The notes: a model not told the origin generated them from the sequence alone. Shown: positions 7,547-18,940, numbered from the stretch's first letter. The stretch: 64,000 nucleotides of DNA from CAZAYY01 sp964489525 (GCA_964489525.1 CAZAYY010000014.1:41667-105666); one strand, 5' to 3'. Numbers and translations are program-made.

Positions 7547-10039
7547 ATGTCCATCACAAAAAAAATATTACTCGGATTGTTCCTCACCCCGCTGCTTTTG
7601 ATTGCAGGCGCCATTACCGCCATCCCGGCACCGGCGTTCGCTCAGACACCCCCGGCGGGTTTAACCATGAGCGCCTCAGCCGCCTACAATGGCTATTTTA
7701 AGTATGGAGAGTGGCTGCCCATTTGGGTAACGCTCGAAAACGTCGGGCGGGATATCAACGCAGAGCTGCGGGTCAGTGTCGCGTCTGGCACAGTGGGCAC
7801 CAACTTCAACGCCCCGGCAGAACTGCCCAGCGGTTCGCGCAAGCGAATCCCGCTGTATGTTCTTCCCAATAACTTTTCACGCCAGGTTGAAGTTCAGCTG
7901 GTTGAAAACGGGATGGTCATTGCCACCAGCCTGGTGGACGTTAACCCCCAGATGAACATTAACTTCCTGGTGGGCATCATCAGCGAATCTCGCGGCACCC
8001 TGCCCCTGATTGCCAGCATCGAGATTCCAGGCCAGCCGCGCCCGGTTTCGATTCTGGATATCGATTTGGATGATATTCCTGACCGGGCCGAGGGATTGCG
8101 CTCCTTAAGCGTTTTGATATTAAACAACACCGACACCTCAACCCTCAGCGCAGCCCAAAGCGCCGCCCTGGAAGGCTGGGTCCGGCAGGGAGGGCGGTTG
8201 GTGATTGGCGGCGGTACGGGCGCACTGAAAACCACTGCGGGACTGCCGCAGGCGGTGCTGCCGGTTGCGCTCGAAGGCGATGTCTTTTTGGAAGAGGTTT
8301 CTGGGCTTGCTGCCCTGGCGGGTGGTGAGCAAGTGCGCACCCCTGGTCCCTTCCTGGCTGCCCTGGGTGCCCCGGTGGATCGCAGCCTTTCCCTGGCTTC
8401 TGCAGCTAACCCCAACTCCGCCCAACCCATCCCCCTGGTGCAGGAGCTTTCCCTGGGATCCGGCAAAGTGGATTTCATTGCCCTGGACCTGACTGCTTCC
8501 CCTTTTGACGCCTGGGGTGGTGTCACCGCCTTCTGGCAATCCTTGCTTTCCCCTGGCGCCTCCTACCCGGATTACATGCCTCCGGATATGTCGGCTCGCC
8601 AGCAAAAATCCAACTCCATTTACTACGCCCTGAGCAACCTGCCCATGCTCGACCTGCCCTCCGTGCGCGATATTGCCCTCCTCCTGGGCGTATACATCCT
8701 GTTGGTTGGGCCGGTGAACTATTTGGTTTTGCGCTGGCGTAAAATGCTAAACATAGCCTGGCTCACGGTTCCGCTGATTACCCTGGTGTTTGCGGCTGGG
8801 GCGTTTGGCCTGGGTGCCATGCGGCGTGGTTCTGACATTGTGCTCAACGAGATTTCGGTCACCCTGCTGCAAACCGAAGAATATGCCTCGGTCACCAATT
8901 TTGTTGGCCTGTTTTCCCCGGGGCAGCAGTCTTTCTCGCTCGAGGTGGATACCCCCGGGCTGCTCAGTCCCCTCAACCCCTACTACGACCCGTGGAGTTC
9001 CTTCATGGGCCAACCCACAACGAACGCAATGACTTTGGTGCAGTCCCAACCGGCTTTGCTGCGCGGCCTGTCGGTCAGCCAGGGTGCCATGCAGGGCTTT
9101 TTGGTCGAAGGCAACCAGGCCACCCTGGGGCTGCTTCAGGCAGATTTATTCATCTCAGACCGCAGCGTGGTTGGGTCTGTGGATAACCAAACCAGCCTCG
9201 ATTTGAAAGATGTCGTTCTGGTGGTTAACAGCCAGTTCCAATTTTTGGGCGACCTGCCAGCCGGGGAGTCGCTTGAAGTCAACCTTGTTCTGCAGGATAT
9301 CACCCAACAGCCTTTTTATATGCCGCCTTTCAGCTACCGGATTTACGAAAGCGCCCTCTCTGGCGGCGGTGGCTCGGTAATGGATTCCCGCCGGGCTGAT
9401 GTGCGCCGCTCCATTTTGGAAAGTGTGTTTGATTCAGGCAGCTTCCGCATGGACCAGCCTGCCGCTGCACAGTCCGGTTCAACAGGCAGCATGCCTAATG
9501 TCCAGGCTTTCGTGATTGGTTGGTTGGATGGAGAAGGCAGCGGCCTGGCTGTGCCCAAACTGCCCGTAAAAGTCACGGGCGAACAGCCCTCCCACCAGCT
9601 TACCGGCCTGGTGTACCAATATGTGCCCGTGAGCTTCCAGGCTGAAGGGCGTTTTTCCGTCCCACCCGGGCTGCTCTTGGGCCAGCTGGTTGAGTCCAGC
9701 GGCAATTTCAGCCGCTGCGGCGACCTGTGGTCCAATGCCTATTACATTGGCAAGGGTGAAGCCCTGCTGCGCTTCGATTTGCCGGCCAGCCAGGATATTG
9801 ACTCGCTTTTACTGGGCCTTGTTTCCGAACGTGGCTGGCTGAATGCGCTGGATGTAGCTTTGTACGATTGGCAGCAAGATAGTTGGGTTACCGTAGATAA
9901 CCTCCAACACGGTGTCAACCAGGTCAGCGCTGCCCAACGGTTTATTGATGCTGCCGGCCAGGTGCGCTTGCAGGTTTCTGGCTCAGATGACTTTGGCAAC
10001 TGTGTTTCCGTTTCCATTGGTATGGAAGGAACCCGCTAA
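7547..10039 (+). CDS. Exported membrane-anchored protein, first gene of the ABC-MoxR-VWA operon
   Basis: 830 residues. A signal peptide ends at AFAQT around residue 33. It is followed by ~340 residues of beta-rich extracytoplasmic sequence with an alpha/beta domain (LRSLSVLILNNTDTSTLS, then WVRQGGRLVIGGGTG), which resembles the ThuA/DUF4350-type glutamine-amidotransferase-like fold without a catalytic Cys. Two membrane segments near 375-430 and a large C-terminal domain follow. I do not recognise a named family. Its position directly before the ABC-2 ATPase and permease suggests a periplasm-facing accessory protein of that transporter, like the Gld-type auxiliary proteins. Only a weak purine-rich tract precedes the ATG. 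Confidence 0.75.
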   Translation: MSITKKILLGLFLTPLLLIAGAITAIPAPAFAQTPPAGLTMSASAAYNGYFKYGEWLPIWVTLENVGRDINAELRVSVASGTVGTNFNAPAELPSGSRKRIPLYVLPNNFSRQVEVQLVENGMVIATSLVDVNPQMNINFLVGIISESRGTLPLIASIEIPGQPRPVSILDIDLDDIPDRAEGLRSLSVLILNNTDTSTLSAAQSAALEGWVRQGGRLVIGGGTGALKTTAGLPQAVLPVALEGDVFLEEVSGLAALAGGEQVRTPGPFLAALGAPVDRSLSLASAANPNSAQPIPLVQELSLGSGKVDFIALDLTASPFDAWGGVTAFWQSLLSPGASYPDYMPPDMSARQQKSNSIYYALSNLPMLDLPSVRDIALLLGVYILLVGPVNYLVLRWRKMLNIAWLTVPLITLVFAAGAFGLGAMRRGSDIVLNEISVTLLQTEEYASVTNFVGLFSPGQQSFSLEVDTPGLLSPLNPYYDPWSSFMGQPTTNAMTLVQSQPALLRGLSVSQGAMQGFLVEGNQATLGLLQADLFISDRSVVGSVDNQTSLDLKDVVLVVNSQFQFLGDLPAGESLEVNLVLQDITQQPFYMPPFSYRIYESALSGGGGSVMDSRRADVRRSILESVFDSGSFRMDQPAAAQSGSTGSMPNVQAFVIGWLDGEGSGLAVPKLPVKVTGEQPSHQLTGLVYQYVPVSFQAEGRFSVPPGLLLGQLVESSGNFSRCGDLWSNAYYIGKGEALLRFDLPASQDIDSLLLGLVSERGWLNALDVALYDWQQDSWVTVDNLQHGVNQVSAAQRFIDAAGQVRLQVSGSDDFGNCVSVSIGMEGTR

Positions 10040-10073
10040 CCCCCATTGCAAAACAAACCCGATGGAGCAACCC

Positions 10074-11075
10074 ATGCAGACAAGCACCACTCCCAATGAA
10101 AACCTCGCACCCGCCCCGGCCCCAACCGAAGCGAGCGCGCCACCCCTGGCCATTGAAACCCGCCAGCTTACCCGGGTTTATGGTAAGTTGACTGCCGTGT
10201 ACCAGTTGAATTTGCACGTGCCGAACGGGTCTATTTTTGGCCTGATTGGCCCCAACGGTGCCGGAAAAACCACCACCCTGCGCATGCTTGCTGGCTTGCT
10301 CGAACCCTCTGCCGGCGAAATTCTCATCAACGGCCAGCGCGCCAGCCTGGATTGGAAAACCCTGCAGTGGCAAATTGGCTACATGCCCGACTTTTTCGGC
10401 GTGTACGATGATTTGCTGGTTTGGGAATACCTCGACTTTTTTGCCCGCTGCTACAACCTTTCCCCTGCCCGGCGCAAACAGGTGGTGGACGATTTGCTCG
10501 ACCTGGTAGACCTCTCTGGAAAGCGCGATGCCTTTGTGCAAACCCTTTCGCGCGGCATGCGCCAGCGCTTGTGCCTGGCCCATGCCCTCGTTCACGACCC
10601 CAAGGTGCTGCTGCTGGACGAGCCAGCCTCAGGCCTCGACCCACGGGCTCGCATCGAAATGCGCGAACTGCTGCGCGAACTCAGCCGGATGGGCAAAACG
10701 ATTGTGCTCAGTTCGCACATCCTGGCTGAATTGGCCGAAATGTGCGATTCCATTGCCATCATCGAGCGCGGCCAGCTGGTTGCTTCGGGGCCAATTACCA
10801 CCATTCGCGAAAGAATGGAGCGCGCCAAGAAGATTCGCATCCGGGTGCTGACCGACCGCGACCATGCCAAAGCGGCTCTGCTGGGCCAACCGGGTGTGGA
10901 AGAAATCGCCGAAGCCAACGGCGACCTTTCCATCCTGTTTAACGGCAGCAGCGAAGCCATGGCCAACCTGCTCGAAACCCTGATTGCCCGCAGTGTGCGC
11001 GTGGCCTCATTCTACGAAGAAACCACCGGGTTGGAAGAACTTTTCCTCCACCTGACCAAAGGAGAAGTGGCATGA
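10074..11075 (+). CDS. ABC-2-type transporter ATPase
   Basis: About 333 residues. Walker A GPNGAGKTTT near 59, signature LSRGMRQR near 158, Walker B LLLDEPASGLD near 180, and the switch His in LSSHIL. The C-terminal extension is typical of ABC-2 ATPases. The ATG at 10074 is chosen because GGAG lies 6 nt upstream; an ATG four codons earlier lacks such a site. The Pro/Ala-rich first 30 residues are unusual. The stop overlaps the start of the permease gene (ATGA-type overlap), so the pair is translationally coupled. Confidence 0.92.
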   Translation: MQTSTTPNENLAPAPAPTEASAPPLAIETRQLTRVYGKLTAVYQLNLHVPNGSIFGLIGPNGAGKTTTLRMLAGLLEPSAGEILINGQRASLDWKTLQWQIGYMPDFFGVYDDLLVWEYLDFFARCYNLSPARRKQVVDDLLDLVDLSGKRDAFVQTLSRGMRQRLCLAHALVHDPKVLLLDEPASGLDPRARIEMRELLRELSRMGKTIVLSSHILAELAEMCDSIAIIERGQLVASGPITTIRERMERAKKIRIRVLTDRDHAKAALLGQPGVEEIAEANGDLSILFNGSSEAMANLLETLIARSVRVASFYEETTGLEELFLHLTKGEVA

Positions 11076-12565
11076 ACTGGTCTTTGAATCCCATCATTAT
11101 TAAAGATGTGCGCTCCCGGATGCGCGGTATGCGTGCCTTTCTCACTCTCACGGGCATCCTGCTTTTGTTTGCGCTGTTCAGCTACGCCATTTTCAGGCTG
11201 GTGCAGTTGGCCGGGTACTATTCCTATGGGGTCTCGATGAGTGCAATGATCGGCCAGTCCCTGTTCAGCGGGTTGGTCATTATGATGCTGCTGCTCATTT
11301 TCGCCATTACCCCCGGCGTAACTGCCGGGGCGATCAGTTCGGAAAAACAGACCCAAACCTATGAAATGCTGCTGGCTACGCCGCTGCACCCGGCCCGCAT
11401 CCTGTGGGGCAAGCTGTTTTCAGCGCTCAGCTACGTCTTCCTGCTTTTGTTTGCCGCGGTGCCTTTCGCCAGTTTGGTGTTTATTTTTGGCGGGGTGACC
11501 TTGCGGGATATGCTCAAGGCCGCGCTCATGCTGGCTGTTATCGCCATCCTGATTGGCGTGGTGGGCATTTTTATGTCCGCCATCATCAACCGTACCGGTT
11601 GGGCCACCATCCTGACCTATGTGTTTGTCGCCCTGATTGTGGTTGTGCCAACGATCAGCACCTGGGTGTACAGCCTCACCCGCCAAATGACCGCGCCGCG
11701 CTGGCTGATGATTCCCAGCCCGATCGCGGCCCTGCATTCCACTTTTTCAACCCTGGGCACAGGCGGCGGCAGTCCGTTGGATGCTTTCTGGTACATCTTT
11801 GGCATTGGCTATTATTACTACGACGCTTTCAGCCAGGTGGGCATTCCTCGCCCGCTTTACCATTACTCGCTGCCTTTCTTCCTGGCGCTGGCCCTCATCA
11901 TCTACCTGGTCACCACCCGCCTGGTGCGCCCCACCCGCCGGTGGAAGTTCACCTGGCAAAATGCCCTGGCCGTTGTGGCCATTGCCGGCGGTTTCGGCGG
12001 CGCGGTGTACGGCGGCTTTGCCCTGACCAATGAGCAGTACCAGAATTACGATATTTTTTCCACAATCCAGCCCCCGGTAGCCGAAAAAGCGTTTGCCGTG
12101 GAGCAGGTGGTTGTGCAGGTTCCCCCGGTGGATGTCAAGGGAATGGTGCCTGCCATCACGGAGGAGGATTCTATTGCCATTTACACCGCTGCCATTCAGC
12201 AGATGGTTCCCCCCGATACCCAGACCGTGTACCTGATGCGCATCACCAACGACGCCATCGGCGACCCCATTACCCCCCAGTTTGAGCCGCAGGTCATTTC
12301 CGACTACGTCTCCCAGGGGGTGGCCCAGCAGGCCGGCGCGGCCTGGGTTTGGGTGGATGCTCCCGAGCAGGCTGTTGTGGATGAAACCAGCGTCTATATC
12401 ACCCTGGGCAACATCCAGATCCAGGGCAACGACCTGGTCTGGGTGCCCATAAAAATTGAAACGCTTCGACTTGAAACCGGGCAAACCCTCGCCATTTTGC
12501 GCGATAAAGAAGGCCTGTGGCTTGTCAGTGGAAATACAGGTGGTGTATGGACCTCCGAGAAATAA
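11072..12565 (+). CDS. ABC-2-type transporter permease
   Basis: 497 residues with about seven hydrophobic segments between residues 15 and 320. GAISSEKQTQTYEMLLATPL is a typical ABC-2 permease stretch. After the last membrane segment comes a ~160-residue extracytoplasmic domain, which is unusual for this family and may contact the exported partner encoded at 7547. It overlaps the ATPase gene by 4 nt and the next gene by 19 nt. Confidence 0.9.
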   Translation: MNWSLNPIIIKDVRSRMRGMRAFLTLTGILLLFALFSYAIFRLVQLAGYYSYGVSMSAMIGQSLFSGLVIMMLLLIFAITPGVTAGAISSEKQTQTYEMLLATPLHPARILWGKLFSALSYVFLLLFAAVPFASLVFIFGGVTLRDMLKAALMLAVIAILIGVVGIFMSAIINRTGWATILTYVFVALIVVVPTISTWVYSLTRQMTAPRWLMIPSPIAALHSTFSTLGTGGGSPLDAFWYIFGIGYYYYDAFSQVGIPRPLYHYSLPFFLALALIIYLVTTRLVRPTRRWKFTWQNALAVVAIAGGFGGAVYGGFALTNEQYQNYDIFSTIQPPVAEKAFAVEQVVVQVPPVDVKGMVPAITEEDSIAIYTAAIQQMVPPDTQTVYLMRITNDAIGDPITPQFEPQVISDYVSQGVAQQAGAAWVWVDAPEQAVVDETSVYITLGNIQIQGNDLVWVPIKIETLRLETGQTLAILRDKEGLWLVSGNTGGVWTSEK

Positions 12566-14253
12566 CCTTTAAACAACGCCTGGTGCGCCTGAGCCGCTGG
12601 CAGCACCTGCGCGATGGCTGGCTGCGGGCGCAGCGCACCCTCTGGCTGGCTGCCGCCGGGGCTGGGATTGTGCAGGTGCTTGGGCGCCTGTTCCCGATTG
12701 AAAACCGGCTCGCCTGGACGTTTGCCCCGCTGGCTTTGTGGCTGGTGTTCAACCTGGCGGTTCTGGGCTTCACCCTGCTGCCTCGCTCCAACCCACGTTG
12801 GGTGCAGCGGGCTGCCCGCCGCCTCGACCTGGAATTGAACCTGAAAGAACGCCTGTCCACGGCAGTGGCCACCCACCACCCGCTGTGGGAGAAAACAGCC
12901 CTGCCCCAACCCACAGCCGGCCCCATCGCCGACCCCTTTGGCCTTTACGAACGCCAATGGAGCGATGCCCAGGCGGTGGTGAGTGCGATTGACCCTCGCC
13001 GTGCCTTTCGCTTTGGCTGGCTGCGCCGGCCCTTGCAGACTGCCGCGGCCCTGGTTGTTCTTGCCGGGCTGGCGGTTGTGCTGCCTAACCCCATGGATCT
13101 TGTCCTGGCTGAACGGGCGGCCATCCGCGAGACTGCCGAAATCCAGGCCGAGCGCATTGAAGAACTGCGTGAAGAAATTGCCAACAACCAGGAACTCACC
13201 CCCGAAGAGCGCGAACGCCTGCAGCGCGAGTTAGAAGAACTGGCTCGCCAGCTTCAAAACAACCCGGGCAGCCTGGAAGACGCCCTTGCAGACATTGCCA
13301 AATTAGAAGAAGAACTGAGCCAGCGCCTGGATGCCAACGCCAACCAGCGCGAGGCCGCCTTGCAAGCGCTGGCCGAGAAAATGCGCTCCCTGGCGCAGAT
13401 GTCGCCCATGGAAGCAAACCAGGCTGTCAACGCGGCTTTGGCCGAAGCGCTGGAAAAACTGACCGAGCAGCTCCAAAACATGGATGCCCAGGAGCAAAAA
13501 GAGCTGGCCGAAGCCCTGGCCCAACTCGCCGCCGAAATGGCCCTGGCCGGAGACCAATCCCTGGCCCAGGCCCTGGCCGCCCTGGCCCAGGCTGCCCAAT
13601 CTGGCAGTTCCCAGTCCATGGCCGAAGCCGCCGAAGGGGTGATGGACGAAACCAACCAGGCCCTGGCCGAGCTGTCCGACCAGGAAGCCATCCAACAGGC
13701 CCTGGCCCAGTTGGGCAAAAGCAGCCAGCAGCTTTCCAACACAGGCCGCCAGATGGCCGCCAACGCACAGCCAGGCCAATCGGGCCAATCGGGTCAATCT
13801 GGCCAGTCCGGTCAACCCGGCAGCCAGGGGCAGTCGGGTCAGTCCGGTCAATCTGGCAGCCAGGGCCAATCGGGTACAGGGCAAAACCCCGGTTCAGGCG
13901 GCGGCTCGCAGGCCAACACCCTGCCGCCCAACACCGGCTCCGGCCAGATGGGCGACCCCACCCGACCGGCCGACCCGGCCGCATTTGAAGATTTCAGCGC
14001 ACAGGTCTATGTGCCTTTTGACCGGGGTAATGGGGAAGAAATGTTCGTCCCCGGCCAGGATACCGGGCAAGGCCCCACCCAGGTGCGTGAAGACCGCACC
14101 CCGCTGCCCGGCGGCATCAACCCTGCCCTCGCACCCTACTACCAGGTGTTCGCCAACTATGCCAACGCCGCCAACCAGGCTGTGGAGCAGGGCTATATTC
14201 CTACCGATATGCGCGACTATGTCCGCGATTATTTTTCCAGGTTGGCCCCTTAG
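12547..14253 (+). CDS. Membrane protein with long coiled coil and Ser-Gly-Gln repeat (DUF4175-like layout)
   Basis: About 568 residues. Two membrane segments lie near residues 35-75 and one near 170. A very long Glu/Ala/Gln/Leu-rich coiled coil follows from ~195 to ~400, then a low-complexity GQSGQSG tract (nt 13771-13882), then a ~110-residue C-terminal domain. The layout resembles the DUF4175 proteins found beside MoxR/VWA genes, but I cannot confirm the family. The start at 12547 follows AGGTGG and overlaps the permease end by 19 nt. It may be a scaffold for the MoxR/VWA complex. Confidence 0.75.
   Translation: MDLREITFKQRLVRLSRWQHLRDGWLRAQRTLWLAAAGAGIVQVLGRLFPIENRLAWTFAPLALWLVFNLAVLGFTLLPRSNPRWVQRAARRLDLELNLKERLSTAVATHHPLWEKTALPQPTAGPIADPFGLYERQWSDAQAVVSAIDPRRAFRFGWLRRPLQTAAALVVLAGLAVVLPNPMDLVLAERAAIRETAEIQAERIEELREEIANNQELTPEERERLQRELEELARQLQNNPGSLEDALADIAKLEEELSQRLDANANQREAALQALAEKMRSLAQMSPMEANQAVNAALAEALEKLTEQLQNMDAQEQKELAEALAQLAAEMALAGDQSLAQALAALAQAAQSGSSQSMAEAAEGVMDETNQALAELSDQEAIQQALAQLGKSSQQLSNTGRQMAANAQPGQSGQSGQSGQSGQPGSQGQSGQSGQSGSQGQSGTGQNPGSGGGSQANTLPPNTGSGQMGDPTRPADPAAFEDFSAQVYVPFDRGNGEEMFVPGQDTGQGPTQVREDRTPLPGGINPALAPYYQVFANYANAANQAVEQGYIPTDMRDYVRDYFSRLAP
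13771..13882 (+). repeat. Coding tandem repeat (Ser-Gly-Gln)
   Basis: A 9-nt CAATCGGGC-like unit repeats about ten times with synonymous drift, encoding a flexible GQS linker inside the coiled-coil protein. Confidence 0.85.
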
Positions 14254-14268
14254 CAGAGAGGTGAAACA

Positions 14269-14868
14269 ATGCGCCGCTTTTGGGTAGGTTGGGTGTTTTT
14301 GATCGCCGTTTTAACGGCCTGCGCATCTGCGCCCCCCGCTGCCGCGACCCCGGAATGGGCTGTTTTGCAGGCGGTAGAGCGCAGCCCAGCCATCCCCGAC
14401 GCACAGGTGCTTCCAGAAACCCTGCAGGTGGTGCAGTCCCAGGTTTGGGAAGAAAGCGTCATGGTTTTGGTGCGCTATTCCGCCCAGGATCAAGCCCGCC
14501 GGCATGAATGCGATGCCCTCTACCAGGCCATCACCCTGCCAAATGGCTGGGCGGTTAACAGCAGCGGCGCCGGCTGTGTTTCCGGACAGCCCACCCAACC
14601 CGCAGCCCTGACTGCATCCAGCGGCATGCACAGCAGCTCCGATACAGAGCCGTTTAGCTACGCCTACGGCCAGGTGAACGATGCCCGCATCGCCAGCGTT
14701 CGGGTTACCTGGGACGATGGGAAGGCCAACTCGGCCGTTCCCGTGCGCGGCTACTACCTGGTTGTGCGCAGTGGCAATCATCCCTACACAAAAATTGAAG
14801 GCCTGGATGCAGATGGCATGGTTATTGAGAAAATCGAAGTGGAAATTGCCCCAGGTAAAACCCCCTAG
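14269..14868 (+). CDS. Small lipoprotein, function unknown
   Basis: 199 residues with a lipoprotein signal peptide: MRRFWVGW, hydrophobic core, lipobox LTAC with Cys near residue 18. The mature part holds several Cys (HECDALY, GAGCVSG) and beta-rich segments. A spaced AGAGAGG lies before the ATG and the gene lies 15 nt after the coiled-coil gene, so it belongs to the operon. I do not recognise a family. The partners suggest an envelope-attached accessory subunit. Confidence 0.8.
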   Translation: MRRFWVGWVFLIAVLTACASAPPAAATPEWAVLQAVERSPAIPDAQVLPETLQVVQSQVWEESVMVLVRYSAQDQARRHECDALYQAITLPNGWAVNSSGAGCVSGQPTQPAALTASSGMHSSSDTEPFSYAYGQVNDARIASVRVTWDDGKANSAVPVRGYYLVVRSGNHPYTKIEGLDADGMVIEKIEVEIAPGKTP

Positions 14869-14939
14869 AAATATTTTTCGAACCATTTTCTTGGCTCGAT
14901 GTTGACGATCAGATGTCCAATGTACGAAGGAAGAAAGCG

Positions 14940-15958
<1,019 letters not shown>

Positions 15959-15995
15959 CCCTGGCCCCCCAAAAACAGGAGGATCTTTCTCAGCC

Positions 15996-16919
15996 ATGAC
16001 CGCTGAAACGGCTCCCACGCCAGTCCCTGCCCCACCCACAGCCCCGCTGTTCGACAGCCGCTTTCTCAGCCGCCTCGAACGCCTGGCCATCCTCTCGCGC
16101 CGCCCGCGCACAGGCCAGATGCAGGGCGAGCGGCGCAGCCCCAAGCGCGGCCAGTCGGTGGAATTTTCCGACTTCCGCCCCTACACCCACGGCGATGACT
16201 TCCGCCGGATTGACTGGAACGCCTACGCCCGCCTGGAGCGCTTCTTCATCAAGCTGTTTGTGGAAGAAGAAGACCTTAATATCCATATCCTGCTCGACGC
16301 CAGCCAGTCGATGGATTGGGGCGAACCCACCAAGCACTGGTACGGGGTGCGCGCTGCCGGTGCCCTGGGCTACATCGCCCTGGCGGGGTTAGACCGGGTG
16401 AGTGTGACGGTGTTGGGCGGCGCTCCCGGCAGCCCCACCTATTTTTCGCCCCACCGCGGCAAAGCCCAGGCCCACGCCCTTTTCTCGTTTTTGCAATCTG
16501 TCCAGCCGGGCGGGGCCGTTCAGTTGGGCGCCCAGCTGATTCGCTATGGCGCGGCGGGCAAATCGCCCGGGCCGCTCCTGCTCTTTTCTGACCTGATGGA
16601 CCCCGCCTGGGCGGACGGCCTGCGCATGCTGGCTGGCGCCGGGTACGATGTGACTGTGCTGCACACCCTTTCGCCCGATGAAATTGCCCCCCAGGTCAGC
16701 GGGGATATCAAGCTGGTGGATTCGGAAACCGGCCAAACCATCGAAATCACCGCCGATGCCGAGTTCCTGGCGCGCTACCAGGCCAACCTGGAAGGCTGGC
16801 AGGAAGAACTTCGCCGCTTTTGTGGGGCGCGCAACATGCAGTACCTGCCTGTAATCACCGACCTGCCATTTGAAGAGCTGATTTTCACCTGGCTGCGCCG
16901 GCAGGGAGTGGTGCGATGA
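15996..16919 (+). CDS. DUF58-domain protein
   Basis: 307 residues. The diagnostic DUF58 stretch FSDFRPYTHGDDFRRIDWN lies near 60-80, followed by a VWA-like domain (HILLDASQSMDWG). DUF58 proteins nearly always sit downstream of moxR and may present clients to the ATPase. AGGAGG precedes the ATG by about 13 nt. It overlaps the next gene by 4 nt (ATGA), as expected for a co-translated complex. Confidence 0.92.
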   Translation: MTAETAPTPVPAPPTAPLFDSRFLSRLERLAILSRRPRTGQMQGERRSPKRGQSVEFSDFRPYTHGDDFRRIDWNAYARLERFFIKLFVEEEDLNIHILLDASQSMDWGEPTKHWYGVRAAGALGYIALAGLDRVSVTVLGGAPGSPTYFSPHRGKAQAHALFSFLQSVQPGGAVQLGAQLIRYGAAGKSPGPLLLFSDLMDPAWADGLRMLAGAGYDVTVLHTLSPDEIAPQVSGDIKLVDSETGQTIEITADAEFLARYQANLEGWQEELRRFCGARNMQYLPVITDLPFEELIFTWLRRQGVVR

Positions 16920-18940
16920 ACTTTATCCAACCCGCCTTTTTCTGGCTGCTCGGTCTGCTGCCCATCATTGTGGCCATGTACCTGCTCAAGCTGCGCCGCG
17001 AAGAGCAGGTCGTCCCCAGCGTCTACCTCTGGCAGCGCATGGTGCGCGAGATGGAAGCCAACGCCCCCTGGCAGCGCCTGCGCCGCAACCTGCTGCTTTT
17101 CTTACAGCTCTTATTCCTTTTATTCCTCATTTTTGCCCTGGCCCGCCCCTATACTTACGAAGAAGGCCCCGCCGGGGAATCGCTGATTCTGGTCATCGAC
17201 ACCTCTGCCAGCATGGCCGCTTCAGACACCGCACCCAGCCGCCTGGAAGCCGCCAAAGCCCAGGCCCGCCGCCTGGTGGCCGACCAGCCCGACAGCGTCC
17301 GGGTCACCGTGATTGCCGCCGGGCTGCGTGCCCGTGTGCTGGCCCCGTCCAGCCTCGACCGCCGCCAGGTGTTCTCGGCCATCGAATCGCTCCAGCCCGA
17401 AATGGCCAGCGCCGACCTGGTTTCCGCCCTCCAGCTTGCCTCTGCGGCCGCCTCGCGCGAGCCCGATACCCGCATCATCATCCTCTCCGATGGCGGCGCC
17501 AGCCTGCCCCAACTGCTCAACCTGAAAGGCTATATTTCCTACCTGCCCGCCGGGGTTAGCGACCAAAACCAGGGCGTCAGCCTGCTCACCCTCACCCTGG
17601 CCCCTGGCGGCGAAAGCCTGACCGCTTTCGTCCAGGTGAGCAACTATGCCGGAAGCCCTGCCAGCCGCAGGCTGTCTTTCTTTGTGGATGGCAGCCTCTT
17701 CAAAGCTTACGACCTGGAAATTCCCGCCCAGGGCCAGCAAGCCGTCCTGGTGGAAGGGCTCGACCCGGCCCTGGGTTTTGTCGAAGCCCGCCTGGCCGAA
17801 GGCGATTCCCTCACCCTCGACGACCGCGCCTGGGCTGTTCCACCCCAAACTCGCCCGGTTCCGGTCGCATTGGTCTCCGAAGGCAACCTTTTCTTAGAAA
17901 CAGCCCTCTCGCTTTTCCCCGGCATTGAACTGGCCCGCCTGCGCCCGGCCGACCTGGCCCGGGATTGGACAACCTCCGAACTGCAGCCGGAACTTTTCAT
18001 CCTGGATGCCTACACCCCGGTTACGGCTACCCAAACGCTCGACTTTGCCACGCTGCCCGGCGGCCTGTTTTTCATCGGCCCGTACAGCGTTCCCGAAGCC
18101 AACGGCGTGCCGCTTTTTTCCATCCAGGGGCTGGTTGAATTCCCCGGCTTGATTCCGGCCGACCCCAACGACCCGCTGCTGCGCAGCATCTCCTTTGAAG
18201 AAGTGAGCGTGCAGGATGCCGCCGCCATCCCCCTGCCCACCTGGGCTGCCGCCCACCTGTACGCCGATGAAAACCAGCAGTACCCCCTGCTCTTTACCGG
18301 CGAACCGGGCGGACGCCGCGTCGGTGTGCTCACCTTCGACCTGCGCCATTCCGACCTGCCCCTCAACGTGGCCTTTCCACTGCTGCTGGCCAACCTGCTC
18401 AACTGGTATGTCCCTGGCCAGGGCGGCCCTGTTCCCACCAGCCTGGCCGTTGGCGCCCCGCTCGAAATTCCCGCCCTGCTGACCGGGGTGCGCACCATCG
18501 AAGTGACCGGCCCCTCCGGGCAGGCCACCCGCCTGCCGGTCGAAGCGGGCCAGGCGCTGCTGCCCGGCGCCCAAACCACCCAACCCGGCATCTACACCGT
18601 GCGTTGGGTTTCCGGCGGCCCGGCAGCAGAAGACCTGACCGCCACCTTCGCGGTCAATTTCAACCTGCCCGAAGAATCCAACATCCGCCCGGCGGTTTCG
18701 CTTGGCGTGGAAAGCCCCGAAACCACCCGGGTCCACACCGGCCCCGACCAGGCAGCCCAAGAACTTGCCCGGCGGGAATGGTGGCGCTGGCTGGCCTGGC
18801 TGGCGCTGGCCGTTTTGCTGGCCGAGTGGCTGGTTTACCACCGCGGCACCATTGTCGGCCTGCTGCGCCGCCGCTCAACTGCGCCAACCCAGCAGGGCAG
18901 GGGCCAACTCGCCGCAAAGAATACACGCTTTAACCGCTGA
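16916..18940 (+). CDS. BatA/VWA-domain membrane protein
   Basis: 674 residues. An N-terminal BatA-type double membrane segment (FWLLGLLPIIVAMYLLKLRR, then a very hydrophobic stretch near 65-80) is followed by a VWA domain with MIDAS DTSAS at 95-99, an Ig-like region and a C-terminal membrane segment near 625-645. VWA/MIDAS domains bind protein partners through a divalent metal. It is the cognate VWA partner of the MoxR/DUF58 pair upstream. Confidence 0.9.
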   Translation: MNFIQPAFFWLLGLLPIIVAMYLLKLRREEQVVPSVYLWQRMVREMEANAPWQRLRRNLLLFLQLLFLLFLIFALARPYTYEEGPAGESLILVIDTSASMAASDTAPSRLEAAKAQARRLVADQPDSVRVTVIAAGLRARVLAPSSLDRRQVFSAIESLQPEMASADLVSALQLASAAASREPDTRIIILSDGGASLPQLLNLKGYISYLPAGVSDQNQGVSLLTLTLAPGGESLTAFVQVSNYAGSPASRRLSFFVDGSLFKAYDLEIPAQGQQAVLVEGLDPALGFVEARLAEGDSLTLDDRAWAVPPQTRPVPVALVSEGNLFLETALSLFPGIELARLRPADLARDWTTSELQPELFILDAYTPVTATQTLDFATLPGGLFFIGPYSVPEANGVPLFSIQGLVEFPGLIPADPNDPLLRSISFEEVSVQDAAAIPLPTWAAAHLYADENQQYPLLFTGEPGGRRVGVLTFDLRHSDLPLNVAFPLLLANLLNWYVPGQGGPVPTSLAVGAPLEIPALLTGVRTIEVTGPSGQATRLPVEAGQALLPGAQTTQPGIYTVRWVSGGPAAEDLTATFAVNFNLPEESNIRPAVSLGVESPETTRVHTGPDQAAQELARREWWRWLAWLALAVLLAEWLVYHRGTIVGLLRRRSTAPTQQGRGQLAAKNTRFNR